Notes: generated from the letters alone by a model not told the origin. Counted from the first letter of the stretch, positions 32,353 to 42,062 are shown. The stretch is DNA of 64,000 nt from Streptomyces actinomycinicus (GCF_016741775.1 NZ_JAERRK010000007.1:248001-312000); one strand, 5' to 3'. Numbers and translations are program-made.

Positions 32353-33426
32353 ATGCGGAACGATGATCACGTGAACGAACAACGGGGAAGCAGTGCACGG
32401 GAATCCATCGCGGATCTCGCCCGGCGACTCGTCGCCGCGGACACCGGCGGCTGGACGCCGGACGGAGTGAGGGCGCTGGTTGCCGGGCTCGGATGGACGT
32501 GGGACGGGGCGCCGGACGATACCGTCCTGACGGGTCGCTCTGCGGGTGGCGCCCGGCTGCGTCCGGTCGGCAGGTTCGAAGAGGCGTATGCCGACGGCGA
32601 GTCGTACGTGGAGCTGGCGGTCCCGCTGGCGACCGCCCCACCGGAGGCCGCGGCGCAGGCCGCCGCCTTCCACGCCGCCAAGCAGGAATTGACCGCGGCC
32701 CTGGGTGAGCCGTCCATCATCGGTTCCCACGGCGACTTGGGCCCCTTCTACGACAGCGGGCCGGTCTGGGGCGCGCCCTTCGCACGCTGGCGGCGCAGGA
32801 CGGACACGCTGGAACTGCGCGCGGGGACGACGGGACCGGAGCTGGTCCTGCAGCCCACCGGCCCGGCGGAGGACTGGTTCTGGCGTCAGGGCATCGGCGA
32901 GGAGAACTCCATCAGCGGCTTCTTCGGCAGCAATCGCGACCGTGCCAACATCGGGCTCGGCTTCCCCGGTGGCTGGTCCGCCCGGAGCTGGGAGACCGTC
33001 ACCCGGTCGCTGGGCGACTTCCTGGGAGCACTGCCCGCCGAGACCACCGCCCTCGGCATCAGGGTCGCGATGCCGTTCTACGGGCGCACCGGGCACGGCG
33101 CGCCCCTCCTGTTCGACGTGACGTGCGGTGACCGGCTGTCGATCGGGTGCTTCGCCCCTGACGAGGTCGATCCGGCCGCGCTCGGCTGGGGCACCGTTGC
33201 CGAGCATCCGGGCACGGCATCGGTCTTCAGCGACGACGATCCCGTGTGGCGGGTGGACGGGGGCGGCCCCGGCGAGCCGAAGGGCCGTGCGCTCGGGGAG
33301 CTGCTCGTGGATACGGCCAGGGCGGTTGGGGTGAGCGAGCCGGCCGACCTGATCGTCGGCGGCGAGGCCGAGTACGTGAACGGTTACCACGTCACCTACT
33401 ACGGACTGGGTCTGCGCACCGGCTGA
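32353..33426 (+). CDS. Hypothetical protein (DUF6301-like)
   Basis: A 357-residue cytosolic protein. The N-terminal IADLARRLVAADTGGWTPDG and later RSWETVTRSLGDFLGALP and GEAEYVNGYHVTYYGLGLR match my memory of the streptomycete DUF6301 group, which has no known function. A wealth of Trp and Gly and no catalytic motif suggest a binding or scaffold role. The start is uncertain: GTG 32371 is six codons downstream; neither has a good Shine-Dalgarno. Confidence 0.7.
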   Translation: MRNDDHVNEQRGSSARESIADLARRLVAADTGGWTPDGVRALVAGLGWTWDGAPDDTVLTGRSAGGARLRPVGRFEEAYADGESYVELAVPLATAPPEAAAQAAAFHAAKQELTAALGEPSIIGSHGDLGPFYDSGPVWGAPFARWRRRTDTLELRAGTTGPELVLQPTGPAEDWFWRQGIGEENSISGFFGSNRDRANIGLGFPGGWSARSWETVTRSLGDFLGALPAETTALGIRVAMPFYGRTGHGAPLLFDVTCGDRLSIGCFAPDEVDPAALGWGTVAEHPGTASVFSDDDPVWRVDGGGPGEPKGRALGELLVDTARAVGVSEPADLIVGGEAEYVNGYHVTYYGLGLRTG

Positions 33427-33594
33427 CCGGTCCCCCGGGGCGCGGTCCCAGGGCGCAGCCGGGGAACACACGGCGTGAGCGGCTGGGAGACACGCCGGGC
33501 GGTCGCGGTTGAGCGAGGAGCCGTGGTGCGAAGCTGGAGCCGATCACGAGCGCACCCGCTCCTGCGCAGCACGCCCGGAGAACGGTGAGTACAG

Positions 33595-34563
33595 ATGACT
33601 TCGCAGTCCGCCGATGCCCCTGGTCCCGGATCAGCCGTCACCGGCAACGGGCCCGCCGTCTCGCGCCAGGAGTTCGACGCGCTCTTCGCGGCGGTCCGCA
33701 CCTGGGGCCGCTGGAGGCCGGCCGACCGTGGCGCCTGGAACCGTGTGACCGCGGACCATGTGCGGCGGGCCACGGCCACGGTGCGGTCGGGCGTGACCGT
33801 GCCGTTGGCCCTGCCCTGGAACACCCGGGCCGGCCCCGACAACCACAGGCCCGCGCTGCACCATATGACCGATCTCGGTGACGTGGAGAGCCCGGAACCC
33901 TCCACGCACAAGGACTTCATCGGCGCCGACTACCACGGCAAGGGTGTGACGCATCTCGACGCCCTGTGCCACATCGCCTACCGGGGACGGCTCTACGACG
34001 GCCGGGCCGCCGGCGACGTCGTCGGCGCCGCAGGCGCCCGCTTCGGCGCGGTCTCGGCACTCGGACCCCTCGTCACGAGAGGTGTGCTGCTGGACCTGCC
34101 CGCCGTCCTCGGAGTCCGCTGGCTGGAGCCGGGACGAGCGGTGCACGCGGAGGACGTCACCGCCGCGGAGAGGGCGCTCGATGTGACGCTCGGCGAGGGT
34201 GACGCGGTGCTCCTGCGGTCCGGACACGTGCGCCGCCGCACGGAACTGGGCGCCTGGGACCCCGGCACGGCGAGCGCGGGCTTCCACGTGGACGCCGTAC
34301 CACTGCTGGCCGAGCGTGGCGTCGTACTGCTCGGCGGTGACGGCGACAGTGACGTACGCCCCTCGCCCGTGGAGGGTGTGCACTCGCCGGTCCATGCCCT
34401 GGCCATGGCGGCGATGGGCGTCCCGTTGCTGGACAACCTCGATCTGGAAGCCCTCTCGGCCGCGACCGCGGAAGCCGGGCGGTACGAGTTCCTGCTGGTC
34501 GTGGCGCCGCTGAACGTACCGGGCGGTACGGGATCGCCCGTCAACCCGGTGGCGGTCCTGTGA
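33595..34563 (+). CDS. Cyclase-family metal-dependent hydrolase (kynurenine formamidase-like)
   Basis: A 322-residue member of the cyclase/formamidase family. The metal-binding motif appears as DYHGKGVTHLDALCHIAYRG (about residues 111-130), a version of HxGTHxDxPxH with V for the first G/T pair position. A second block DVTAAERALDVTLGEGDAVLLRSG and the C-terminal HSPVHALAMAAMGVPLLDNL are family-typical. Members hydrolyse N-formylkynurenine or related amides/lactones; the substrate here is unknown. GGAGAACGGTGAG precedes the ATG. Confidence 0.88.
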   Translation: MTSQSADAPGPGSAVTGNGPAVSRQEFDALFAAVRTWGRWRPADRGAWNRVTADHVRRATATVRSGVTVPLALPWNTRAGPDNHRPALHHMTDLGDVESPEPSTHKDFIGADYHGKGVTHLDALCHIAYRGRLYDGRAAGDVVGAAGARFGAVSALGPLVTRGVLLDLPAVLGVRWLEPGRAVHAEDVTAAERALDVTLGEGDAVLLRSGHVRRRTELGAWDPGTASAGFHVDAVPLLAERGVVLLGGDGDSDVRPSPVEGVHSPVHALAMAAMGVPLLDNLDLEALSAATAEAGRYEFLLVVAPLNVPGGTGSPVNPVAVL

Positions 34564-34677
34564 CGGGCCGACCGGACCGGCATGCGCACGCCGTGTGGGC
34601 CCAGCCGGTCATGCGCATGAGCGGCGCTTTCGACCGAGACCGATGCCCCGAATGTACGTATTCTCATCTATATCGGA

Positions 34678-37584
34678 ATGAGTTCGGGCGGCGGACTATC
34701 GCGAGTGAGGCGTGGCGTGGTTCGGTTCGGCGGGGCATCGACACCCGCGGGGCGTGCGACGGACGGCACAGGACCCGCCCGTTCGCGTGAGCGCTTCCTG
34801 GCGGGCGGGCCGGTCGGGGCGGGCGTACGAACGCCCATCTCCAGTTCGTGGCAGCGCTGCCGGTCCCTGGGACTCTCGCCGGACGGGGCCGACCTCCCCT
34901 TCCGGGAGGATTTCGACACGGAGGCGCGGATCATCCGCGCGGCCGTGCCCGTGCTCGACCGGCTCCAGGACACTTTCACCGGCAGTCCGATGAACATCTG
35001 CGTCGCCGATGCGAGCGGAACGGTCCTGCTGCGCCGCTTCGGAGAGCCCTCCCTGGCCGGCAGCCTCCCCGCGATCCAGCGCGTGCCGGGATTCGTGTTC
35101 GCCGAGCGGTTCGCGGGGACGAACGGCATCGGTCTCGCGCTGGCGGAGCGGCAGCTCATCCGCGTCTACGGTGCCGAGCACTTCGCGGAACGCGCCCAGG
35201 GAAGCGCCTGCCGCGCACTGCCGGTCCGCGACCCGCTCAGCGGGCGTATCGAGGGCGTCCTGTGCTTCGGCTATCCCCGCGGCTTCGACCACCCCGCGCT
35301 GGCCGACCTGATACAGAGAGCGGCGCGAGCCATCGAGCGGCGGCTGCTCCGGCACAGTTCCGCGCGCGAGCGCGCGCTGCTGCAGGCGTACCTGGACACC
35401 GGCGCCGAAGCCGGCGTCGGCCGTCACCACACCGTCGGACTGGACGAACTGGCCCTCGGACAGCACCCCCACGACCGTGCGATCCTCATGGAGAAGGCCA
35501 CGGAGCTGATCTCCTGGGCGCAGCGGGCCGCCGTGAACGTCCGTCTCCGCGACGGCCGTAAGGTCACGCTGCTGAGCCGTCCGATGACGAGTGCCACCGG
35601 GGTCGAGGGTCTGGCCATCGAGGCGGTCCTGCCCGGCCCCGCGCCACGCCGTCCCCTCGTCGCCCAGCGGGAGGCCGACGGGTTGCCGTTCCGCCCCTCC
35701 GAACCAGCCGTACCGCGTGCCGTACCGCCGGCACAAGCCGTAGCCGTCACCGCGTCCGGCGGGGCCACCGCGTCCGGCCGGGCCACCGCGACGACCGCGT
35801 CGGGCCGGGCCACCGGGGGCGGCGCGGGTGTCACCCTCGTCGGCGCGGCGGACGACCACCGGGCCTCCGCCCTCCCGTCCAGAGGGCTGCTGCTCGTGGG
35901 GGAGCCGGAGGTGGCGCGGCACGCCCTCGCCGCACGGCGCCGCCTGGAACTGGTGTCCGAGGCCAGTACCCGCATCGGCACCACCCTGGACGTGCGCCGC
36001 ACGGCCCAGGAACTGGCGGAGACGGCGGTGCCGCAGTTCGCCGACTACCTCACGATCGACCTGCCCGACGCCGTGCTGCGCGGGGAGGAGTCCGCCGATC
36101 CGCACGGCGACCTGCGCCGCACGGTGGTCCACGGCATCCGCGACGACTGCCCCTTCCACCCGGTCGGCAAGCAGGTCGGCTACGGCCCGAACACACCGCA
36201 GCTGCGCTGTCTGACCAGTGGGGAGCCGGTGCTGGAGCCGGACCTCGAGGTCGCCGCGGGCTGGCTCGCCCATGACCCCGAGCACAGCCGGGAGCTGCTG
36301 GACCACGTCCACTCCTTGATCGCGGTCCCGCTGGTGGCCCGCGGTGTCGTCCTGGGCGTCGCGGCCTTCTACCGTGGGCGGGACCCCGCCCCCTTCGGCG
36401 ACGACGACCGTTCCCTGGCCCAGGAACTCGCCGCCCGTGCCGCCCTCTCCATCGACAACGCCCGGCGCTACACACGCGAGCGCTCCATGGTCCTGGCCCT
36501 GCAGCGCAGCCTTCTCCCGCACGGGCTGCCCGACCAGGACGCCGTCGACGTCGCCCATCGCTACCTGCCCGCCGAGTCCGACGTGGGCGGCGACTGGTAC
36601 GACGTCATCCCGCTGTCCGGTATGCGCATCGGCCTGATGGTCGGGGACGTCGTCGGCCACGGCATGCTCTCGGCCGCCACCATGGGCCGACTGCGCACCG
36701 CCGCACGCAGCTTCGCCGAACTCGACTTCCCCCCGGACGAAGTCCTCACCCATCTCGACAACCTGGTGGGACGCCTCGACCGGGAGGACTTCGTCGCCGA
36801 CACAACCGAGATCATCGGCGCGACCTGCCTGTACGCCGTCTACGACCCGACCACCCAGCGGTGCACCATGGCCCGTGCCGGGCATCCTCCCCCCGCCCTG
36901 GTCCGCCCCGACGGCACGGTGTCCTTCCCGGAGCTGCCCGCCGGACCTCCGCTCGGTCTGGGGGGCCTGCCCTTCGAAGCGGTCGAGACCGACCTCCCCG
37001 AGGGCAGCCAGCTGGTCCTCTACACCGACGGGCTGATCGAGGACCGGTACGGCGACGTCGACGCGGCCCTGGACCGGTTGCGCGAGGCCCTGCCCCATCC
37101 GGAGCGCGCACCCGAGGAGACCTGTCAGATCGTCCTCGGCAGCGTGGCGCCCGCCCACCCCCGGGACGACATCGCCCTGCTCGTCGCCCGCACCCACGCG
37201 CTGGACCCCGACCGGATCGCCTCCTGGGACCTTCAGCCCGACCCGGCCCTCGTCGCCGAGGTGCGCGCCGCTGCCATGCGCAGGCTGGCCGACTGGGGAC
37301 TCGACGAAGCGGCGTTCGCCGCGGAGCTGATACTCAGCGAGCTGGTCACCAACGCCATCCGGCACGGTTCCGGCCCCGTCCACGTACGGCTGATCCATGA
37401 CCGCACCCTGATCTGCGAGGTCTCCGACGCCAGCAACACCGCCCCGCACCTGCGCCGGGCGGCCAGTACCGACGAGGGCGGCCGTGGGCTGTTCCTCGTC
37501 GCCCAGCTGGCACGCAGCTGGGGCACCCGCTACCTGTCTCGGGGCAAGGTCATCTGGGCCGAATGCGGCCTCGACGGCATCTGA
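34678..37584 (+). CDS. Multidomain PP2C phosphatase with two GAF-type regions and a HATPase anti-sigma domain
   Basis: A 968-residue signalling protein. Residues about 50-240 resemble the sensor region of sigma-54-activator-type regulators (VRTPISSSWQRCRSLGL; FVFAERFAGTNGIGLALAE). A low-complexity linker (about 355-385) leads to a second GAF domain (about 420-600), a SpoIIE-type PP2C domain (about 605-845, SDVGGDWYDVIPL, VGDVVGHGMLSAA, HPRDDIALLVA) and a C-terminal HATPase (about 852-960, LILSELVTNAIRHGSG; GGRGLFLVAQLA). Phosphatase and anti-sigma kinase activities in one chain fit RsbU/RsbW-like partner switching. The ATG sits just after an AT-rich stretch; no Shine-Dalgarno is visible. Confidence 0.88.
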   Translation: MSSGGGLSRVRRGVVRFGGASTPAGRATDGTGPARSRERFLAGGPVGAGVRTPISSSWQRCRSLGLSPDGADLPFREDFDTEARIIRAAVPVLDRLQDTFTGSPMNICVADASGTVLLRRFGEPSLAGSLPAIQRVPGFVFAERFAGTNGIGLALAERQLIRVYGAEHFAERAQGSACRALPVRDPLSGRIEGVLCFGYPRGFDHPALADLIQRAARAIERRLLRHSSARERALLQAYLDTGAEAGVGRHHTVGLDELALGQHPHDRAILMEKATELISWAQRAAVNVRLRDGRKVTLLSRPMTSATGVEGLAIEAVLPGPAPRRPLVAQREADGLPFRPSEPAVPRAVPPAQAVAVTASGGATASGRATATTASGRATGGGAGVTLVGAADDHRASALPSRGLLLVGEPEVARHALAARRRLELVSEASTRIGTTLDVRRTAQELAETAVPQFADYLTIDLPDAVLRGEESADPHGDLRRTVVHGIRDDCPFHPVGKQVGYGPNTPQLRCLTSGEPVLEPDLEVAAGWLAHDPEHSRELLDHVHSLIAVPLVARGVVLGVAAFYRGRDPAPFGDDDRSLAQELAARAALSIDNARRYTRERSMVLALQRSLLPHGLPDQDAVDVAHRYLPAESDVGGDWYDVIPLSGMRIGLMVGDVVGHGMLSAATMGRLRTAARSFAELDFPPDEVLTHLDNLVGRLDREDFVADTTEIIGATCLYAVYDPTTQRCTMARAGHPPPALVRPDGTVSFPELPAGPPLGLGGLPFEAVETDLPEGSQLVLYTDGLIEDRYGDVDAALDRLREALPHPERAPEETCQIVLGSVAPAHPRDDIALLVARTHALDPDRIASWDLQPDPALVAEVRAAAMRRLADWGLDEAAFAAELILSELVTNAIRHGSGPVHVRLIHDRTLICEVSDASNTAPHLRRAASTDEGGRGLFLVAQLARSWGTRYLSRGKVIWAECGLDGI
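35752..35814 (+). repeat. 18-bp coding repeat in the phosphatase linker
   Basis: Three units encoding ASGGAT, ASGRAT and ASGRAT, the last set off by a 9-base insert, in the flexible linker between the two sensor regions. Confidence 0.7.
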
Positions 37585-37710
37585 GGCCGACGGCACCGCC
37601 GACCGGTCGACGCCGAAAACGCATGAATGTCCAAGATATTACGAGTCGCCCCATTAGGATCACTGGAGACCGTCGGGAAGAACTCGCCAGGCCGACCTCC
37701 GGAGATGTCC

Positions 37711-39237
37711 GTGCACGACCCTCCCGACACCGCTGCGGAACCCCTCGTCCGCATCCGCGGGCTCGCCAAGCGGTTCGGCGGGACCCTCGCGCTGGACGGC
37801 GTCGACCTCGACGTGCACGCGGGCAGCGTCCTCGCCCTCCTCGGTCCCAACGGAGCCGGAAAGTCCACCCTCATCAAGGTGCTCGCCGGCGTTCACCACG
37901 CCGACGCGGGGCACGTCACGGTGGACGGGCACCCGCTCGGCAGTCATGCCGCCTCCCGCGCCATGTCCTTCATCCACCAGGACCTCGGCCTCGTGGAATG
38001 GATGACGGTCGCCGAGAACATCGCCCTGACCATCGGGTACGACCGCCGCGCCGGACTGATCTCCTGGCGGCGCACCCGGGAGCGCTGCGCCGAAGCCCTG
38101 GGGACCGTCGCCGGTCACCTCGACCCCGCGTCCCCTGTCGCCCGTCTCTCCCCGGCCGAACGCTCGCTGGTCGCCATCGCCCGGGCACTGGCCTCCCGGG
38201 CGGAACTCATCGTCCTCGACGAGCCGACCGCCCGGCTGCCGGCGACCGACTGCGCCCGGCTCTTCCGCGTCCTGCACGTCCTGCGCGACCAGGGGCACGG
38301 CGTCCTGTACGTCAGCCACCGTCTGGACGAGGTGTACGAGGTCGCCGACGCCTTCGCCGTCCTGCGCGACGGCCGCCTCGTCAGCCACGGCACCCTGGCC
38401 GGCCACAGCCCCACCCACCTTGTACATGACATCGTCGGCGACGGTCTCTCCCGCCACCGCCCCGCCACCGCCCCCGCCGACGGCCCGGCCGTCCTCACCG
38501 TCGACGCCGCACGGACCGCCGGGACGGGACCGGTCGGCCTGGAACTCAGGGCCGGCGAGGTCCTGGGCCTGGTGGGCCTCTCGGGTGCCGGCCACAGGGA
38601 ACTCGGCCGCGCCCTCGCGGGGACCCGACCCCTCATCGGGGGCCGGGTACTCCTCGGCGGCCGGCCGTACCGGCCGCGCACGGTCGCCGACGCCGTCCGC
38701 CTCGGTGTCGGCTTCGTGCCCGGCGACAGACAGCGGGAGGGCTGCGCCGCCGAGCTGACCGTACGGGAGAACCTCCTGGCCAATCCGCGCGCCGGAGGTC
38801 TGCCCGCGCCGCGCTGGATCGCCCCCCGCCGCGAACGTGCGCAGGCCGCCGGCCTGATCGAACGGCTCTCGGTGCGGCCGCGCGACAGCGAGGCACCCAT
38901 CGGCACCCTGTCCGGCGGGAACCAGCAGAAGATCATGATCGGCCGGTGGCTCCGGCCGGACCTGCGCCTGCTGATCCTGGAGGAGCCGACCGCGAGCGTG
39001 GACATCGGTGCCAAGGCCGCCGTGTACCGCCTGCTCGACGAGGCACTGGCCACCGGCCTCGCGGTGCTGCTCGTCTCCACGGACTTCGAAGAGGTCGCGG
39101 GCGTGTGCCGGCGCGCTCTGGTCTTCGTGCGCGGGGCCGTGACGGCCGAGCTGAGCGGTCCGGACCTCACGGTCGCGGGACTCACCCGGGCGGCCTCCGC
39201 CCTGCCCCCCTCCCCCGGAGCCGCGACGCATCCATGA
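37711..39237 (+). CDS. Sugar ABC transporter ATP-binding protein (RbsA/MglA type)
   Basis: A 508-residue ATPase with two fused nucleotide-binding domains. Domain 1 has Walker A GPNGAGKST, Walker B LIVLDEPTA, and a weakened signature LSPAERSLVAIARAL. Domain 2 has the degenerate Walker A GLSGAGHRELGRAL usual for the second half of RbsA-like proteins, signature LSGGNQQKIMIGRWL, and LLILEEPTASVDIGAK. It drives uptake of a pentose/hexose or related compound. GTG 37711 is chosen because GGAG lies 6 bases upstream; ATG 37705 is in the same frame. The permease start overlaps its stop (ATGA). Confidence 0.92.
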   Translation: MHDPPDTAAEPLVRIRGLAKRFGGTLALDGVDLDVHAGSVLALLGPNGAGKSTLIKVLAGVHHADAGHVTVDGHPLGSHAASRAMSFIHQDLGLVEWMTVAENIALTIGYDRRAGLISWRRTRERCAEALGTVAGHLDPASPVARLSPAERSLVAIARALASRAELIVLDEPTARLPATDCARLFRVLHVLRDQGHGVLYVSHRLDEVYEVADAFAVLRDGRLVSHGTLAGHSPTHLVHDIVGDGLSRHRPATAPADGPAVLTVDAARTAGTGPVGLELRAGEVLGLVGLSGAGHRELGRALAGTRPLIGGRVLLGGRPYRPRTVADAVRLGVGFVPGDRQREGCAAELTVRENLLANPRAGGLPAPRWIAPRRERAQAAGLIERLSVRPRDSEAPIGTLSGGNQQKIMIGRWLRPDLRLLILEEPTASVDIGAKAAVYRLLDEALATGLAVLLVSTDFEEVAGVCRRALVFVRGAVTAELSGPDLTVAGLTRAASALPPSPGAATHP

Positions 39238-40316
39238 CCGCCCCGCCCGCCCCCAGGACACCCTCCCGGCCGCACCGGCAGCGGCCCGCCGGAGGCCTCG
39301 TCAGCGCCTACGGCCTGCTGGCCCTCACCGCGCTGCTCTTCCTGACGTTCTCGCTCGTCCTGCCACGCACGTTTCCGACGCTGGACACGCTCGACTCGCT
39401 CCTGTTCAACCAGTCCATCCCCGCCGTCCTCGCGCTCGCCGCCACGGTCCCCGTCGTGACCGGCGCGTTCGACCTGTCCATCGGCTACGGTCTCGGCCTG
39501 GCGCACGTCACCGTGATGCAGCTCATCGTGAACGAGCGGTGGCCCTGGCCGTGGGCCTGCCTCGTGGTGGTCGCCGGAGGGACGGCCGTGGGCGCCCTCA
39601 ACGGTGTCGTCGTCGAGTTCGGCCGCATCGACTCCTTCATCGCCACCCTCGGGACCGGCAGCATGATGTACGCCGTGACCGGCTGGATCACGGACGGCGG
39701 CAGGATCGTCCCCGGCCCGCACGGCCTGCCCGCCGCCTTCACCGATCTCTACGACTCCAAGTTCCTCGGCCTCCCGGTTCCCGCCTTCTACGTGGTCGCC
39801 CTCGGGGTCGCGCTCTGGCTGGTGCTGGAGCGGCTGCCGCTCGGCCGGTACCTCTACGTCGTGGGGTCGAACCCGCGCGCCGCCGACCTCGTCGGCATCC
39901 CCACCCGCAGGTACACCGTCTACGGGTTCACCGCATCGGGACTGATCGTCGGCATCGCCGGCGTGCTGCTCGCGGCCCAGCAGCAGATCGGCAACCCGAG
40001 CGTCGGTCTCGACTATCTGCTGCCCGCCTTCGTCGGCGCCCTGCTCGGCTCCACCGCGATCAGACCCGGCCGTCCCAACGCCCTGGGCACACTCGTCGCC
40101 GTCGCCGTGCTCGCCGTCGGCCTCACCGGCATCGGCCAGCTGGGAGCCGCCTTCTGGACGATCCCCCTGTTCTACGGCGGCACCCTCCTCGTCGCCGTCG
40201 GCCTGGCCGGGTACGACGCGCGCCGCCTGCGCACCGGGGCCGACGCGCCCCGCGACGCGCCCGCTGAGCCGCCGCCCTCGGGGCGGGACGCCGGCGCGAG
40301 CGACGTCCCTCCGTGA
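39234..40316 (+). CDS. Sugar ABC transporter permease (RbsC type)
   Basis: A 360-residue membrane protein with eight to ten hydrophobic segments. The family blocks VPVVTGAFDLSIGYGLGLAH, GRIDSFIATLGTGSMMYAVTG and YVVGSNPRAADLVGIPTRRY are clear. It overlaps the ATPase gene by 4 bases. The C-terminal 30 residues are Pro/Asp-rich and cytosolic. Confidence 0.92.
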   Translation: MTAPPAPRTPSRPHRQRPAGGLVSAYGLLALTALLFLTFSLVLPRTFPTLDTLDSLLFNQSIPAVLALAATVPVVTGAFDLSIGYGLGLAHVTVMQLIVNERWPWPWACLVVVAGGTAVGALNGVVVEFGRIDSFIATLGTGSMMYAVTGWITDGGRIVPGPHGLPAAFTDLYDSKFLGLPVPAFYVVALGVALWLVLERLPLGRYLYVVGSNPRAADLVGIPTRRYTVYGFTASGLIVGIAGVLLAAQQQIGNPSVGLDYLLPAFVGALLGSTAIRPGRPNALGTLVAVAVLAVGLTGIGQLGAAFWTIPLFYGGTLLVAVGLAGYDARRLRTGADAPRDAPAEPPPSGRDAGASDVPP

Positions 40317-40455
40317 CCCGCGCCGACCCGCGTCGCAGGACCGCCACCGCCTCGGCTCCGCGAGGGACCCCTGCGGCACGGCCGCGCCCCTCCGTCCTCC
40401 GCGAGGAACGCAGTCACCACCACCTCGCCCCCTCACCCCTCCGCGAGGAACTCCC

Positions 40456-41619
40456 ATGCACCACCACCGCGAGGCCGTCCCCGGCGTCGTCAGGGCGCGA
40501 TCGTTCCCCCTCGCCCTGCTGCTGGCGGCATCCCTTCTCGCAGGCTGCGAACGGGGCTCGGCCGACGGCCCCGGGACATCCGCCACGGGCCCGAGCGGCT
40601 GCCCCGCGGCCGACGCCAGGGCCCGGGCCGCCGTCACCCGGGCGGAGAAGACCGATGTCCCCTGGAACGGGCCGACTGCCGGTCCCGCGGCCGTTCCCGG
40701 CAAGACGCTCGTGTACGTCGCGCAGACCATGACCAACCCCGGAGTCGCCGGCGTCGCCGAGGGAGTACGGGAAGCCGCCGGCGTCATCGGCTGGAAGGTC
40801 CGGGTGATCGACGGCGAGGGCACCCCCGCCGGCATCCAGGCGGCGCTGAGTGAGGCCGTGGCCCTGAAGCCCTCAGGCATCGTCATCGGCGGTTTCGACC
40901 CCAACGCCACCTCGCAGCAGGTGGCGCGGGCCACCGCGGCCCGCATCCCGCTCATCGGCTGGCACGCGGTGGCGTCCCCCGGCCCCAGTGCGAACCCCCG
41001 ACTCTTCACCAACGTCACCACCAACGTCGGCGAAGTCGCCGCGATCAGCGCGCAATGGGTCATCGCACGCTCCCACGGCCACGCCGGGGTAGTCCTCTTC
41101 ACGGACGCCTCGATCCCCTTCGCCAAGCACAAGTCCGAGCTGATCAAGAGGGGGCTGGCCGCATGTCCGGGCGTGCGGCTGCTGGCCTACGAGAACATCC
41201 CGATCCCCGACGCGAGCGGCCGTACCCCGCGGGAGGTCTCCTTCCTCCTCTCCCGCTTCGGGACCCGGTGGAGCCACTCCGTCGCGATCAACGACCTGTA
41301 CTTCGCCGATGCCGCCCCCGCCTTCCGCGCGGCCGGTGAGGAGGGATCCGGGCCGCCGTTCAACATCGGCGCCGGCGACGGCGACCCGTCCGCCTTCCAG
41401 CGCATCAACAGCAGGCAGTACCAGGCGGCGACCGTCCCCGAACCGCTGTCGCTGCAGGGCTGGCAGATCCTCGACGAGTTCAACCGCGCCTTCTCCGGCC
41501 GTCCGGCGAGCGGATACGTGGCGCCCGTCCACGTCTCCACGGCGGACAACAGCGAAGGCGCCACGACCTGGGACCCCTCGGGGTACCGGGAGGCGTACCG
41601 CAGGATCTGGCACAAGTGA
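40456..41619 (+). CDS. Sugar ABC transporter substrate-binding lipoprotein
   Basis: A 387-residue periplasmic-binding-protein-fold lipoprotein. The signal has the lipobox LLAGC (Cys31 about). The mature part follows type-I sugar-binding proteins: KTLVYVAQTMTNPGVAGVAEG, PSGIVIGGFDPNA, IPLIGWHAVASPG, and VAINDLYFADAAPAF. It should deliver the ligand to the ATPase/permease pair encoded just upstream; the gap is 139 bp. Ligand unknown. Confidence 0.9.
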   Translation: MHHHREAVPGVVRARSFPLALLLAASLLAGCERGSADGPGTSATGPSGCPAADARARAAVTRAEKTDVPWNGPTAGPAAVPGKTLVYVAQTMTNPGVAGVAEGVREAAGVIGWKVRVIDGEGTPAGIQAALSEAVALKPSGIVIGGFDPNATSQQVARATAARIPLIGWHAVASPGPSANPRLFTNVTTNVGEVAAISAQWVIARSHGHAGVVLFTDASIPFAKHKSELIKRGLAACPGVRLLAYENIPIPDASGRTPREVSFLLSRFGTRWSHSVAINDLYFADAAPAFRAAGEEGSGPPFNIGAGDGDPSAFQRINSRQYQAATVPEPLSLQGWQILDEFNRAFSGRPASGYVAPVHVSTADNSEGATTWDPSGYREAYRRIWHK

Positions 41620-41634
41620 CGCAGGCGCCGCGCG

Positions 41635-41766
41635 TCACCGGAGGGAGCGGAGCCGGCCGCGCAGAGCACGGCCGCCGTCGATGCCGGCGAAACCGCCCGG
41701 GCCGGTCCGGAAGGGAGTGCGTACCGGCCCCGGGGCGATCGCGTCGACCCGGACTCCCCGGGGACG
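41635..41766 (-). pseudogene. Short-chain dehydrogenase C-terminal remnant
   Basis: Minus-strand translation gives RPRGVRVDAIAPGPVRTPF, the unmistakable C-terminal block of classical SDRs (GIRVNxIAPGxVxTP), then runs to a stop 24 codons later. Nothing upstream in the same frame resembles the catalytic Tyr-Lys region. It is a decayed SDR tail between the ABC transporter and the CsbD-like gene. Confidence 0.6.
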
Positions 41767-41834
41767 GCCCGCCCACCGTTTCCGCGCCACGGGCAGGGGC
41801 AGTCGGACGAGTAGGTACCGAGGAAAGGACCGAC

Positions 41835-42008
41835 ATGAGTGCCGGACAGAAGGCCAAGGCCATGGCCGAGCAGGTTGTCGGACAGGCGGTGAGGAAGGTG
41901 GCTCACGCCGCCGGCAAGGACACCACCGCAGCCAAGGGAGCTGCACTCGAGGCCCGCGGCAAGGCCCGGGCTGTCAAGGAGAGGTCCAAGGACAGGCTCA
42001 AGCACTGA
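41835..42008 (+). CDS. CsbD-like small stress protein
   Basis: A 57-residue, highly charged Lys/Ala-rich helical protein (MSAGQKAKAMAEQVVGQAVR... KAAL EARGKARAVKERSKDRL pattern). It fits the CsbD-like small proteins induced by general stress sigma factors in Gram-positive bacteria. AGGAAAGGA precedes the ATG. Function is unknown even in well-studied members. Confidence 0.8.
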   Translation: MSAGQKAKAMAEQVVGQAVRKVAHAAGKDTTAAKGAALEARGKARAVKERSKDRLKH

Positions 42009-42062
42009 CGGAACAGGCCCTCGCGCGGCGGCGTACGGGACTCCCCGGCCGGGTCGCGTTCG

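Noticed and set aside
34696..37596. A ~966-codon open frame antisense to the multidomain phosphatase
   Set aside because: It mirrors the strong third-position GC bias of the real gene; its product has no domains, and the sense strand encodes clear GAF, PP2C and HATPase motifs.
38115..41147. A ~1010-codon minus-strand frame across the ABC transporter genes
   Set aside because: Ser/Arg/Ala-rich shadow of three well-recognised genes on the plus strand.
34678..41619. Treating the phosphatase and sugar transporter as one operon
   Set aside because: A 126-bp AT-richer gap precedes the transporter ATPase and could hold its own promoter; linkage is possible but unproven.
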